In this document: positions 34,635 to 43,424 of the stretch, piece after piece | Position numbering within the stretch: position 1 is the first letter of the stretch | Layout of the letters: each line of letters starts with the position of its first letter | Source: JBCCMB01 sp039026555 | GTDB taxonomy: Bacteria > Pseudomonadota > Alphaproteobacteria > Caulobacterales > Hyphomonadaceae | Reading direction: 5' to 3' | Assembly (NCBI GenBank): GCA_039026555.1 | Contig: JBCCMB010000007.1 | Coordinates: forward strand, 1 to 50,076 | DNA length: 50,076 nt | The notes under the pieces: generated by a model | Databases searched by the model: none | What the model was told of the DNA's origin: nothing | Seen by the model: the letters and a program-made list of their open reading frames with translations, nothing else | Made by a program: the position numbers and the translations under genes

Positions 34635-35494
34635 GCGCCGCGTTCGCGTTTGATAAGATCCGCCAACTTAGCGTGTAAACGCTGAGTCACATCTTCGCTT
34701 TGTGTGAGGGGACGTTGGTCTAGCTCAATAGCTGGCCGAACGCCCCAAAGACTGTTCAGACCCCAGGCCGCTTGCGACGCGTATAAATCTTCGGTGCGAA
34801 GCACGCATTCGCGGACGGAAAATCCTAACTCATGCGCCGCCTCAAAAAGGCGGTCGCGCATATAGCCGGCTCTAGCCCCGGATGTCTCCGGCGGCGTTAC
34901 GATCTCATCGCCGGTATCGCCTTCGCGCAGAAGCGCCAGATTGCCCATCGCCAAGCCGGCGACGTCGCCAAGCGTGTTCAACATCAACGCGTCATTGCAT
35001 CCCGCCCTCTCCGCCTCGCGACGCGCGGCGAGATTGTCTCCATAACTCGTCGATTTGATCCGGCTGAGCGGCGAGGTTTCATTCCGCCGGATGCTGGATA
35101 TTGAAAGACGGAGCGGCGGAAAGGGTCTCGCCGCAGACAATCGAGCGGTTGCGACGATCCAAGTCGGCGCGACATGGCCCGTCGAGGGCCCACGTCCTCC
35201 GGCGCCGCGCGATAACGTAATGCGAAGAACGGACGGCGCCGCCGCGGACCTTAACTCTCTGGCCGCTTCTTCTAAGGCGGCTGATATGAGATCCGATGAC
35301 GGCGCGCCGACAATTCCAAGCGCGTCTGCGGAACGCTGAAGCGAGGCAAGGTGGAAGCTCACCCCTTCAATATCTTCGCCATCAAAAAAGAGCGTCTCAA
35401 AACACCCATCGCCCAAGAGGAAGCTGCGATCTTCGGCGCTGATCGCGGCGTCTGCGTTATCTGCTCGCTTTCCATCGACCCAGATACCGCTCAT
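34631..35494 (-). CDS. pabC: Aminodeoxychorismate lyase (class IV aminotransferase fold)
   Basis: PabC turns 4-amino-4-deoxychorismate into p-aminobenzoate and pyruvate for folate. It is a PLP enzyme of the branched-chain aminotransferase fold. FLLGDGCFETLFFDG is at the N-terminus, the likely PLP lysine is in SRIKSTSYGDNL, and GLAMGNLALL follows. Other class IV enzymes (D-amino acid transaminase) look alike, but overlap by 4 bp with pabB makes PabC the best call. Confidence 0.85.
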   Translation of the reverse strand: MSGIWVDGKRADNADAAISAEDRSFLLGDGCFETLFFDGEDIEGVSFHLASLQRSADALGIVGAPSSDLISAALEEAARELRSAAAPSVLRITLSRGAGGRGPSTGHVAPTWIVATARLSAARPFPPLRLSISSIRRNETSPLSRIKSTSYGDNLAARREAERAGCNDALMLNTLGDVAGLAMGNLALLREGDTGDEIVTPPETSGARAGYMRDRLFEAAHELGFSVRECVLRTEDLYASQAAWGLNSLWGVRPAIELDQRPLTQSEDVTQRLHAKLADLIKRERGA

Positions 35495-36846
35495 GCGGCG
35501 GCGCCTTCCAGGTCGGCTTGAAAGGCGAGCAGCAAACTGCGCGCCTTATCCAGCGTCTCATCATACTCATCCGCCGGGTTGGAATCGGCGACGATCCCGC
35601 CGCCGACGCGAAACTCGGCGCGCCAAGAGCCTTCTTTTTGTTCTTCAAACGCGGCGGTCCGGATCAGAATGGAGCTGTCCATCTCGCCATCGGGCGACAT
35701 CCACACCATCGAGCCGCAATAAGGTCCCCGCGCCTCCCCTTCCAACTCAGAAATGATCTGCATAGCGCGGATCTTTGGCGCGCCGGTGATGGAGCCGCCG
35801 GGAAAGGCGGCGCGTAACAAATCGGCCGGGCCGCATTCCGATTTCAGCCGACTCGTCACAGTCGACACTAAATGATGCACATGCCGATAGCTTTTGAGTT
35901 CGTGCAGTTTGGGAACACTTACGCTTCCCGCCCTCGACACGCGCGCAAGATCATTGCGCATGAGATCCACGATCATGAGGTTTTCGGCGCGATCCTTTTT
36001 ACTCGCCAATAGGTCGGCGGCCAGCTTCGCGTCCTTGTCCGGCGTCTCATCTCGCGGGCGCGTTCCTTTGATCGGCTGGGTCGAAACAACGAGCCCCTCG
36101 GCGTCTCGTATCACCCGCAGGAAACGCTCCGGCGAGTTCGACGCCAAAGCCAATCCTGGCAGGCGCATGAACGCCGAAAACGGGCCCGCACCATCCGCCG
36201 CCAGGCGGGCGACAAGATCAAACGGCGATGCGCCGCGCCGCAAATCCACATCCAGAGCTTGGGACAAATTGGCCTGAAAGCAATCGCCGGCGCGAACATA
36301 CTCAATCACACGCGCAATCTTGCGTTCATAGCCCGCCCGGGCTTCGCGAAGACGCGCATAAGCGCTCAGCAGCGGCGCTTCTAGGTGATTGTCTCCCAAT
36401 TTCGCGGCAAGCCGTGTCGCGAGTCGCTCGACGTCTCGTCCCCAATCCTGCGCAAGGATCTCCGCCCGGCGTGTTTCATGGTCGAAGACGACGACATGAT
36501 CGTACAAACCGAACGCAAGATCCGGCCAAGCGCCACGTTTGGGCCCCCCCTCTAATCGCGGCAGAACCGCTCGGCCGAATTCATAAGACAGCAATCCCGC
36601 CCATCCGCCGAGGAAAGGCGCAGCCTCGATCGGACGGTGAAATGGCAGGCTCTTTAAGCGGGCCTGCATTTCGCTAAGCGGATCGCCGCCGCTGTCGGTC
36701 CAAACCATCGTCTCCAGCGGATCGACGCAGATATAGCTGTAGCGCGCGCCGGGCCCGTGCAAGAGCAACGCGAAGGGCGTGTCCTTGAAAGGCGCGAAGG
36801 CGGCGACCGGGTCGCGATAATCTAAAGGGCGTCTATAGAGCGTCAC
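35491..36846 (-). CDS. pabB: Aminodeoxychorismate synthase component I
   Basis: PabB aminates chorismate to 4-amino-4-deoxychorismate. The chorismate-binding domain has PIKGTRPRD, whose lysine is typical of PabB and not of TrpE. FPGGSITGAPKIRAM and EFRVGGGIVADSNPADEYDE follow. The N-terminal domain contains SYICVDPLETM. Its 451 residues are normal. The glutamine amidotransferase partner PabA is not in this window. Confidence 0.93.
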   Translation of the reverse strand: MTLYRRPLDYRDPVAAFAPFKDTPFALLLHGPGARYSYICVDPLETMVWTDSGGDPLSEMQARLKSLPFHRPIEAAPFLGGWAGLLSYEFGRAVLPRLEGGPKRGAWPDLAFGLYDHVVVFDHETRRAEILAQDWGRDVERLATRLAAKLGDNHLEAPLLSAYARLREARAGYERKIARVIEYVRAGDCFQANLSQALDVDLRRGASPFDLVARLAADGAGPFSAFMRLPGLALASNSPERFLRVIRDAEGLVVSTQPIKGTRPRDETPDKDAKLAADLLASKKDRAENLMIVDLMRNDLARVSRAGSVSVPKLHELKSYRHVHHLVSTVTSRLKSECGPADLLRAAFPGGSITGAPKIRAMQIISELEGEARGPYCGSMVWMSPDGEMDSSILIRTAAFEEQKEGSWRAEFRVGGGIVADSNPADEYDETLDKARSLLLAFQADLEGAAA

Positions 36847-36893
36847 ATCCCGGATGTGCCGTGAAACCGCGTCGCCGACAAGAGATCACGGGA

Positions 36894-38381
36894 TTAGGCT
36901 TCATCCCGCGCATATCCATTATGCTTGACGCGCAAGAGGACAATCAGACCGGCCAGGAATAACAAACTTATAGCGGACATGCCGACACGCTGGCTTTTGA
37001 ACCAGGTCGTGAACAACTCGACCAGCAAAGGACCCATCCAAACCGTTATGGTGCCGGCGATGGCGTAAAGACCGAAAAACTCACCTCGCATATGCGCCGG
37101 CGCCATCGCCACCAGCATAGATCGGCTGGAGGAAATGCTCGCAGTCGCAAAAATCGCCAGGAGCGCCACTACGCTCAAATAGGTCAGATCCGAGACGGTT
37201 TGGAATATAGGGCCATTCCATACCGTTCCGCCTTGAATCAATCCAAAGAAAATCGCATCGCGCGAGACCGACAACATCGCCGCCAATACAATAAGAAGAC
37301 CGACGACTTCGATGATCAGCGCCCGCTTGGACCCAAAGCGGGTGTCGAGAGCCGCACCGACAAACCCGCCCAAAAAGGCGAAGGCGGAGGCGTAGATCGC
37401 ATAAACGATCATTTCCAGAAAGCTCCAACCCAAGAATAGCGCCACATAGGTGGCGCCAAGCGCCAAAAGCGCCGCCATGCCGTCTGCATACAACATGCGC
37501 GCGCCAAGATAGGTGATCACATCGCGGTATTCGCGGGCGCGCTTGAACGTCCGCCACAAACTCAGAGCACCTTCGCGCGCCGCCTGGACCCAATCCGCGC
37601 CCTTTCGGCCGCGATCCGGCACATAGCGGAAGAAGGGCGGCATAAACAAAAGCATCCAGATCGCGCAGATCGGACCGACAATCCGAAAATGCTCCTGCGC
37701 GCTGCGGTCAATTCCAAACAGCGGTTCCTCGGGTAGGAGCGGGAATGCGATCACGCCGGGCAGCGCGAACATCACGACCAGCGCGATAAAGATCAAAAGC
37801 CCCGCCAGATTTCCAAACGCCAACCCATTGCCAGAAACCGCCGGCAGAGCGGACGCGCGTGCGGAATCGCCTAGCATCGCATTATGGATCACCTCGGAGT
37901 ATGCATAGCAGACATAGGCGATGACCAGGATCGTCATGGCTTGAGACGCGCTAAACCCCTCCCCGGCCGGCTTCGCCCACCATAAGAGATAAGACATCAG
38001 CGCCAAGACGCCGAGCACGACCGCTAAGATTGGTTTGCGCCGACCGCCGCGGTCCAGCGCCGCGCCTAAGAAAGGGGCCGTCAATCCTGCGCAAAATCCC
38101 GCCCATTTGGTGACGGACGCGATGGCGGCCTGGCCGCGCGCATTGGCTTCTTCAGGCGTCGCGGCTTGTCCAGTCTCCAGATATTCGGCTGCGATCACAT
38201 GTTCGGCGAAATAGGGCGCGAAAATATAGATCACGATCATAATGTAATAGGGATTGCGGGCCCATTCGAAGAGCGCCCAAGAGAAACCCGGCGGATCCCA
38301 TGCGCCGCCAGTGGCGATCGGCCGGTCGTCATTTGCGGGATTGAGATCCGGCGGCGACGCGGATGCTCCCGTCTGGCTCAT
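36894..38381 (-). CDS. MFS transporter, UMF1/Atg22-like
   Basis: This is a 495-residue inner-membrane transporter with about 12 hydrophobic helices. FSWALFEWARNPYYIMIVIYIFAPYF at the start (positions 25-50) and the long central cytoplasmic loop fit the UMF1 family, related to fungal Atg22 amino acid effluxers. The ATG follows GGGAGGAAGA, a strong ribosome binding site. Substrate is unknown. It lies alone between pabB and a phosphatase gene. Confidence 0.82.
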   Translation of the reverse strand: MSQTGASASPPDLNPANDDRPIATGGAWDPPGFSWALFEWARNPYYIMIVIYIFAPYFAEHVIAAEYLETGQAATPEEANARGQAAIASVTKWAGFCAGLTAPFLGAALDRGGRRKPILAVVLGVLALMSYLLWWAKPAGEGFSASQAMTILVIAYVCYAYSEVIHNAMLGDSARASALPAVSGNGLAFGNLAGLLIFIALVVMFALPGVIAFPLLPEEPLFGIDRSAQEHFRIVGPICAIWMLLFMPPFFRYVPDRGRKGADWVQAAREGALSLWRTFKRAREYRDVITYLGARMLYADGMAALLALGATYVALFLGWSFLEMIVYAIYASAFAFLGGFVGAALDTRFGSKRALIIEVVGLLIVLAAMLSVSRDAIFFGLIQGGTVWNGPIFQTVSDLTYLSVVALLAIFATASISSSRSMLVAMAPAHMRGEFFGLYAIAGTITVWMGPLLVELFTTWFKSQRVGMSAISLLFLAGLIVLLRVKHNGYARDEA

Positions 38382-38501
38382 TCTTCCTCCCGTCCGCCAT
38401 CGTTGACGGATCTATCTCGGCGGCGACGCCGGTCGGCAGAATGAGCGCAAATGTCGCGCTTGGAAAGGCGATGTCGCGGAGAGAAGGCGATCGCCCGCGT
38501 T

Positions 38502-39275
38502 TTAGATGAGGAAGCGGTCGCGGATCTGCTCGGTCAGCGCGTCGTCAACGCCCAACACGTCGCGCGCATACGTCAGGGGATCGCCATGGCGCTCGCTCAT
38601 CATTGCAAAGGCGGTTTGGAGATACTCCGCATGCACGCCCATAAAAGGTTTCATCACCGAAACATCCAGCGGTTTGCCGACATAGGCCTCCATGGTTCGC
38701 TTCGCTTCGGGAAGGCGCGCTTCCAGGTCAACAGCTGAATTGGTGAGGATGTAATCATCCGCCGCGGTTTCGTCGTCCACACCCAACACCATCAGCGTCA
38801 GCGCGCAGCAAATGCCCGTGCGGTCTTTGCCGGCGGCGCAATTGACCAGGGCGGCGCCATCGGTCCGCCCCAACCGATCAAACCACTTTTGGTAGAGCTC
38901 GACATGACGGTCCACGAAAGGCGCGTCGCGGTAATAGTCCAGCATATAACCGTGCGCGCCGTCTTCAGTGAGCTCGGGCTGTTGGAGATAGGCGATGTGC
39001 GCGCCTTCCCCATCCGCGCCAATGTCGGAGAAAATGACTTCTTCGGGAGACCATTTATTCGGTTGTCGCTCCCGCTCCGCAGGCCGTCGCAGCTCCAATT
39101 GGAACTCGATGCCTAGCCCGTCGATGAAGGCGAGATCGGCGTCCGTCGCTTCGCCGAAATGGCCAGCCCGAAAGAGCCGGCCTGTCGCGACGCGACGTCC
39201 GTCCTCGGTGGCGTAGCCGCCGAAATCGCGAAAATTTCGGACGCCGTCCAGCGGCTTGACGCGATCTTCCATCAC
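38502..39275 (-). CDS. Tyrosine-protein phosphatase (Y_phosphatase3 type)
   Basis: This is a 257-residue cytoplasmic phosphatase of the family that includes mycobacterial PtpB. It opens GVRNFRDFGGY, then ELRRPAERE, and has the P-loop VNCAAGKDRTG with nucleophile Cys146 and Arg152. The residue before the cysteine is Asn145, where most members have His. Substrate may be phosphotyrosine or phosphoinositide. No partner kinase is adjacent. Confidence 0.85.
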   Translation of the reverse strand: MMEDRVKPLDGVRNFRDFGGYATEDGRRVATGRLFRAGHFGEATDADLAFIDGLGIEFQLELRRPAERERQPNKWSPEEVIFSDIGADGEGAHIAYLQQPELTEDGAHGYMLDYYRDAPFVDRHVELYQKWFDRLGRTDGAALVNCAAGKDRTGICCALTLMVLGVDDETAADDYILTNSAVDLEARLPEAKRTMEAYVGKPLDVSVMKPFMGVHAEYLQTAFAMMSERHGDPLTYARDVLGVDDALTEQIRDRFLI

Positions 39276-39331
39276 CCTCTCCCAATCCTCTTCGCAAGAG
39301 AGGTAGCGATGCGCGCCTTGCTGGTCCAGCG

Positions 39332-40663
39332 CTAAGCGTACAGCTTTACCGGCAGCGTCGTATAGCCTTTCACAAAGACGTTCGGTAGGCGCTCCGGCTC
39401 GGCCAGAACTTCGATATGGCTAAAGCGCTTGAGGATTTCTTCCCACAAAACCTGCAATTGCAATTCGGCCAGACGGTTGCCGACGCATCGGTGAATGCCG
39501 AAACCGAAAGAGATGTGGCTGCGCACGCGCGGCCGCTCAATCCAAACCTCGTTGGCGCGTTCTGGAAATTGGTCTTCATCCCGATTGCCAGAGACATACC
39601 ACATAATGATTTTGTCGCCCTTTTTGATCTGCTTGCCGCCGATCTCAGCGTCCGCCAAAGCCGTGCGGCGCATGTGCGCCAACGGCGTCTGCCAGCGAAT
39701 GATTTCCGACACCATGGACGGAATGAGCTTGTGGTTTTTCTTCAAGAGCTCGTACTGGTCCGGGAATTTGTTGAGCCCGTAAACGCTGCCGGTCATCGAA
39801 TTACGCGTGGTGTCGTTGCCGCCGACGATCAGCAGGATCAGATTTCCCAGATACTCCATTGGCGGCATGTTCCGCGTCGCCTCACCATGCGCGAGCATTG
39901 AGATAAGGTCATTGCCAGGCTCTTCCAGATTGACCCGCTCATTCCACAGACCGGTGAAGAATTGGAGACATTCCATCAACTCCATGCGCCATTGCTCTTC
40001 GCCGCCGGGACAGATGTCCGGGTTTGTCCGGCCGGTCGTTACATCCGACCAACGCGTCAGCTTGCGGCGCTCTTCGAACGGGAAGTCGAACAAGGTCGCC
40101 AACATCATCGTAGTGAGTTCGATCGAGACTTTATCAACCCAATCGACTTCCTCGCCGACTGGCAAACTGTCCAACACGAATTCCGTGCGTTCGCGGATCA
40201 GCGCCTCGAATTTTTTCAAATTCCCTGGCCCGACAATGGGCTGCACGGTTTTACGTTGAATGTCGTGCTTGGGAGGATCCATGGCGATAAACATCGGCAT
40301 CATGAAATCATCATCCATGTCCATCAGTGTGATGCCGCCCAGATGCGCCTCGGATGAGAAGCTCTGATGGTCAGTGTCGACGCGCATGATGTCGTCATAT
40401 TTGGTGATCGACCAATAGGGACCGAATGGACTTTCTGGACAGTAATGGACCGGATCTTCATTACGCATACGTTCGAACCGGTCCCAAAACGCATTGCGCC
40501 GCCACAATTCGGCGTCAGCGATGTCATAGCCTTCCAAATCGATCTCTGAGGCCGGCGGGATAGGCGCGTCCCGGTCGAGATAATTCTCGGATAGCTTGTC
40601 GCCGGGCACGTATTTCTTTTTCTCGATGGGTTCGGCTTCGATGTGCGTTCCGGTGTCGGCCAT
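39332..40663 (-). CDS. Cytochrome P450, CYP153-like (alkane/fatty acid terminal hydroxylase)
   Basis: CYP153 enzymes hydroxylate the end carbon of medium-chain alkanes and fatty acids. The 443-residue soluble protein shows FIAMDPPKHDIQRKTVQPIV, a VSIELTTMMLATLFDFPFEER stretch typical of this family, the I-helix LILLIVGGNDTTRNS, and the haem loop FGFGIHRCVGNRLAE. No ferredoxin or ferredoxin reductase gene is next to it, so electrons must come from elsewhere. GAGAGGA precedes the ATG, and a perfect palindrome lies just upstream. The subfamily is called from motif memory. Confidence 0.88.
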   Translation of the reverse strand: MADTGTHIEAEPIEKKKYVPGDKLSENYLDRDAPIPPASEIDLEGYDIADAELWRRNAFWDRFERMRNEDPVHYCPESPFGPYWSITKYDDIMRVDTDHQSFSSEAHLGGITLMDMDDDFMMPMFIAMDPPKHDIQRKTVQPIVGPGNLKKFEALIRERTEFVLDSLPVGEEVDWVDKVSIELTTMMLATLFDFPFEERRKLTRWSDVTTGRTNPDICPGGEEQWRMELMECLQFFTGLWNERVNLEEPGNDLISMLAHGEATRNMPPMEYLGNLILLIVGGNDTTRNSMTGSVYGLNKFPDQYELLKKNHKLIPSMVSEIIRWQTPLAHMRRTALADAEIGGKQIKKGDKIIMWYVSGNRDEDQFPERANEVWIERPRVRSHISFGFGIHRCVGNRLAELQLQVLWEEILKRFSHIEVLAEPERLPNVFVKGYTTLPVKLYA

Positions 40664-40680
40664 AACTTATCCTCTCAATC

Positions 40681-40696
40681 ATGACGCATGCGTCAT
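40681..40696. promoter_or_regulatory. Perfect 16-bp palindrome upstream of the CYP153 gene
   Basis: ATGACGCATGCGTCAT is a perfect palindrome 17 bp upstream of the P450 start codon. Position and symmetry suggest an operator for a dimeric repressor. No regulator gene is adjacent. Confidence 0.55.
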
Positions 40697-40790
40697 TTTT
40701 CGCCAACATACGCCAAAACGCGGAAACGGCAAAGGGCGCCCTAGGGGGATTTCTGCGTCGGCGGCCGCCGCATCGACTTAAGCGTTGCGG

Positions 40791-42242
40791 CTAGCGGAAA
40801 GGCGGTTCGTCGAAGGCGCGCAATTTGCGCGAATGCAAAGCCGCGTCGCCGCGCGACAAACGCTCCAGCGTCTCAATCCCGATACGTATATGTTCGCCGA
40901 TGGCGCGCTCATAGAATCGATTAGCGGACCCGGGCAATTTCAACTCGCCATGCAAAGGCTTGTCCGAGACGCAGAGCAGCACGCCATAAGGTACGCGCAG
41001 ACGATATCCGTTCGCGGCGATGGTCGCGCTTTCCATGTCAATGGCGACGGCGCGGGACTGATTAAACCGTTTGGCGCTGTCGGAATAACGCAGCTCCCAA
41101 TTGCGATCATCCGTGGTGACGACCGTTCCTGTCCGTAAGCGTTTCTTGAGCTCGTCTCGGGCCTCGCCGGTCACCGCTTCGGCGGCTTCTTGCAAGGCGA
41201 CTTGGACTTCTGCAATCGGCGGGACGGGAATGTCCGGCGGCAGCACGGCCGCTAACGCATGATCGTCGCGCAAATAGGCGTGGGCGAGGACGTAGTCGCC
41301 AATCCGTTGAGACTGACGCAACCCGCCGCAATGGCCGACCATAATCCAAACCTCCGGCCGCAAAACGGCGAGGTGGTCCGTAATCGTTTTCGCGTTCGAA
41401 GGCCCAACGCCAATATTCACAAGCGAAATGCCTGCGCCGTTTTCGGCCATTAGATGGTAGGCGGGCATTTGGTGACGCCGCCACGGGCCGTCGGCGATCT
41501 TTTTGGCCGCACCTTTCGTGTTGGCGTCGACGACAACCCCGCCCGGCGCGGACAATTGAGTGTAGTGCCCCGGGGTCTTGAGACGATCGACTGCCCAATC
41601 GACAAAGGCGTCGACATAGCGGTGATAATTGGTGAAGAGGATATAGCGCTGCACATGTTGGAAAGGCGTTCCAGTATAGTGCTTAAGCCGCTGTAAGGAG
41701 AAATCCACACGCGGCCCGTCAAACAAAGCGAGCGGTTTCACGCCGCCTTCATCGATCCCATCCGCGCCCCAGGGATCGCCATCAGCGATTTCATCGCCGA
41801 TCTGGGACAAATCCGGTGTTGGAAACCAGCGCGCAAACTCGGCCGGCGGAAGGGCTTCGGCGTCCACGCCTGCGGCTTGATCCAGCACATAAGGATAGGG
41901 AATTTCCGACCGTGATTTCGTGACGTCAAAGGCGACCGGGTAATCCCTCGCCAGCATCTCCAATTGAGAGATGAGATAGTTCCGAAAAAAGACCGGTTGC
42001 GTAATCGTGCCGGCGTAGACGCCGGGCTCTGACAGTTTCGCAAACGCACGCGAGATCGGCGGCGGCGGCCCGTCTGGGTCATAAACGATCCGCAATTCGG
42101 GATAGGCGAAGGCGCCGGTCGCGCGCAGTTCCAGGTCTGGAGTCGCACCTGCGTCGATGAACGCCTCAAGTGCAGCGCGCAGGGCGGCGCACGCATCGTC
42201 ATAAATCTGGGTGGCGCGATCCACGGCCTCTGTCGGCGTCAT
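40791..42242 (-). CDS. amn: AMP nucleosidase
   Basis: Amn hydrolyses AMP to adenine and ribose 5-phosphate and so controls adenylate pools. The 483-residue length matches. The N-terminal AMN domain covers about 1-170. The C-terminal nucleoside-phosphorylase fold has NIGVGPSNAKTITDHLAVLRP (shortened here), MVGHCGGLRQSQ, GDYVLAHAYLRDDH and AIDMESATIAANGYR. AGGACGAG precedes the ATG by 5 bp. Confidence 0.93.
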   Translation of the reverse strand: MTPTEAVDRATQIYDDACAALRAALEAFIDAGATPDLELRATGAFAYPELRIVYDPDGPPPPISRAFAKLSEPGVYAGTITQPVFFRNYLISQLEMLARDYPVAFDVTKSRSEIPYPYVLDQAAGVDAEALPPAEFARWFPTPDLSQIGDEIADGDPWGADGIDEGGVKPLALFDGPRVDFSLQRLKHYTGTPFQHVQRYILFTNYHRYVDAFVDWAVDRLKTPGHYTQLSAPGGVVVDANTKGAAKKIADGPWRRHQMPAYHLMAENGAGISLVNIGVGPSNAKTITDHLAVLRPEVWIMVGHCGGLRQSQRIGDYVLAHAYLRDDHALAAVLPPDIPVPPIAEVQVALQEAAEAVTGEARDELKKRLRTGTVVTTDDRNWELRYSDSAKRFNQSRAVAIDMESATIAANGYRLRVPYGVLLCVSDKPLHGELKLPGSANRFYERAIGEHIRIGIETLERLSRGDAALHSRKLRAFDEPPFR

Positions 42243-42264
42243 AATCTCGTCCTACGGCAAGTCG

Positions 42265-42280
42265 CGCAGCGAACGCTGCG
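42265..42280. promoter_or_regulatory. Inverted repeat in the amn leader
   Basis: CGCAGCG-AA-CGCTGCG is a perfect 7-bp inverted repeat with a 2-bp centre, 22 bp upstream of amn. It could be an operator or an RNA hairpin near the ribosome binding site. Confidence 0.35.
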
Positions 42281-42423
42281 TCCTTATCTATTGGAAGCGC
42301 GTTTACACCATTCGCACGCCGGCGTCGCGTTCTCTTCCAACGCAACGCGGCGACAAGGCGCGCGCCTAAAGCCGCAACGTCGATAGGCTAAAACGCAAAG
42401 ACTGTTTTGAAACGAAGGTCCGT

Positions 42424-42660
42424 CTACCCGGGAAAGCGTGGATTTCCTGAGCCACTCAGCTTTCTTTTGAGCTGCTCGAGCGGGCGGCGCACCTGCATGA
42501 ACGCAAAACCGCCTAACGCCAAAGGAATGATCGCCTCCACGCGGCCGCCAAGCGCCAGCATCAAACCGACCAATGTCATCATGGCGGCGATCAGCGTAAG
42601 CGCAACTGTATGGATAGCATTCGTCACACGCTCAAGCGATTGAGAGAGAGCTTCAAACAT
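42424..42660 (-). CDS. Small two-helix membrane protein of unknown function
   Basis: This is a 78-residue protein with an amphipathic start, hydrophobic helices at about 17-37 and 43-57, and a basic tail (VRRPLEQLKRKL). I do not recognise a family. It lies alone, 181 bp upstream of amn on the same strand. The clean hydrophobic pattern and no competing gene support it. Confidence 0.55.
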   Translation of the reverse strand: MFEALSQSLERVTNAIHTVALTLIAAMMTLVGLMLALGGRVEAIIPLALGGFAFMQVRRPLEQLKRKLSGSGNPRFPG

Positions 42661-42737
42661 GGCGTGGGCTATCCTTGCGACCTGCGCCCAAACTAGGCGA
42701 TCGCCGTTAAGGCCCGCTGAAGCGCCTCGCTGAAATT

Positions 42738-43334
42738 TTACCCCCGCGCAGAAAGCGCCGACCTCATCAATTGGTCGAGTTGACTGGGAAATGCCTGGTC
42801 TAATTCGGCGTAGGCGTCATCGCCAAATATTCCGGTGAGGGTCGGTGCGGAGATCGCGTAATAGTTCAGCGCGCCGAGAAACTGGTAGATCATCGCCAGC
42901 GCCTCCATCTCGCTCGCCGTCCGCCAACTCGGTATCGCTTGAAGAAGACGGATCAGATGCTCCAGGAACGGCTTTAAATACCACGTCCCCGCCGTATCCG
43001 CGCGACGCCGATTGTCCAATAATTCACGCATTAAAAGCCGCGTTTGATGCGGCTCTTCCAGCGATGCGCCATAGAGCTCGATGAAATACGCGACAAACGC
43101 CTCTGTTGGGTCCGACGCCGCGCTGGTTTGTGTCGTGATCGCGTCAAACCGGTCAGAAATCCGGCCCAGCACTTCGCCATAGAGCTTCTCTTTGCTGCCG
43201 AAATGATGCAGCAGCGCCTGTTTGGTCAGCCCCAATTCGGTCCCGATCGCCGCGATGCTGACGCCGTAAAAGCCACGTTCCGCAAATAGCGTTTCCGCCG
43301 CATCCAGAAACTGTTCGCGCGTATTGACCGCCAT
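42738..43334 (-). CDS. TetR-family transcription regulator
   Basis: This is a 198-residue one-component regulator. The N-terminal TetR helix-turn-helix is clear: REQFLDAAETLFAERGFYG, then GTELGLTKQALLHHFGSKEKL. The ligand domain has a TetR_C-like all-helical pattern. The start at 43334 has GGAG 6 bp upstream; an ATG at 43364 lies inside the first operator and is less likely. It is divergent from the Rieske oxygenase gene with two matching palindromes between them, so it probably represses that gene and itself. Confidence 0.9.
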   Translation of the reverse strand: MAVNTREQFLDAAETLFAERGFYGVSIAAIGTELGLTKQALLHHFGSKEKLYGEVLGRISDRFDAITTQTSAASDPTEAFVAYFIELYGASLEEPHQTRLLMRELLDNRRRADTAGTWYLKPFLEHLIRLLQAIPSWRTASEMEALAMIYQFLGALNYYAISAPTLTGIFGDDAYAELDQAFPSQLDQLMRSALSARG

Positions 43335-43350
43335 TTTGACTCCAAATCTC

Positions 43351-43396
43351 TTGACACTTACCAATCGGTAAGGTATATCGCTTACCAGACGGTAAG
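43351..43396 (+). promoter_or_regulatory. Promoter with two embedded TetR-type operators
   Basis: TTGACA (43351-43356), a 17-bp spacer and TATATC (43374-43379) form a near-consensus promoter reading into the oxygenase gene. Two copies of CTTACC-N4-GGTAAG lie at 43357-43372 and 43381-43396. The first fills the spacer; the second covers the likely transcription start. The centres are 24 bp apart. Binding would block RNA polymerase. Confidence 0.75.
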
Positions 43397-43424
43397 ACCT
43401 AACACCGCACGCTTGGAGAGGACA

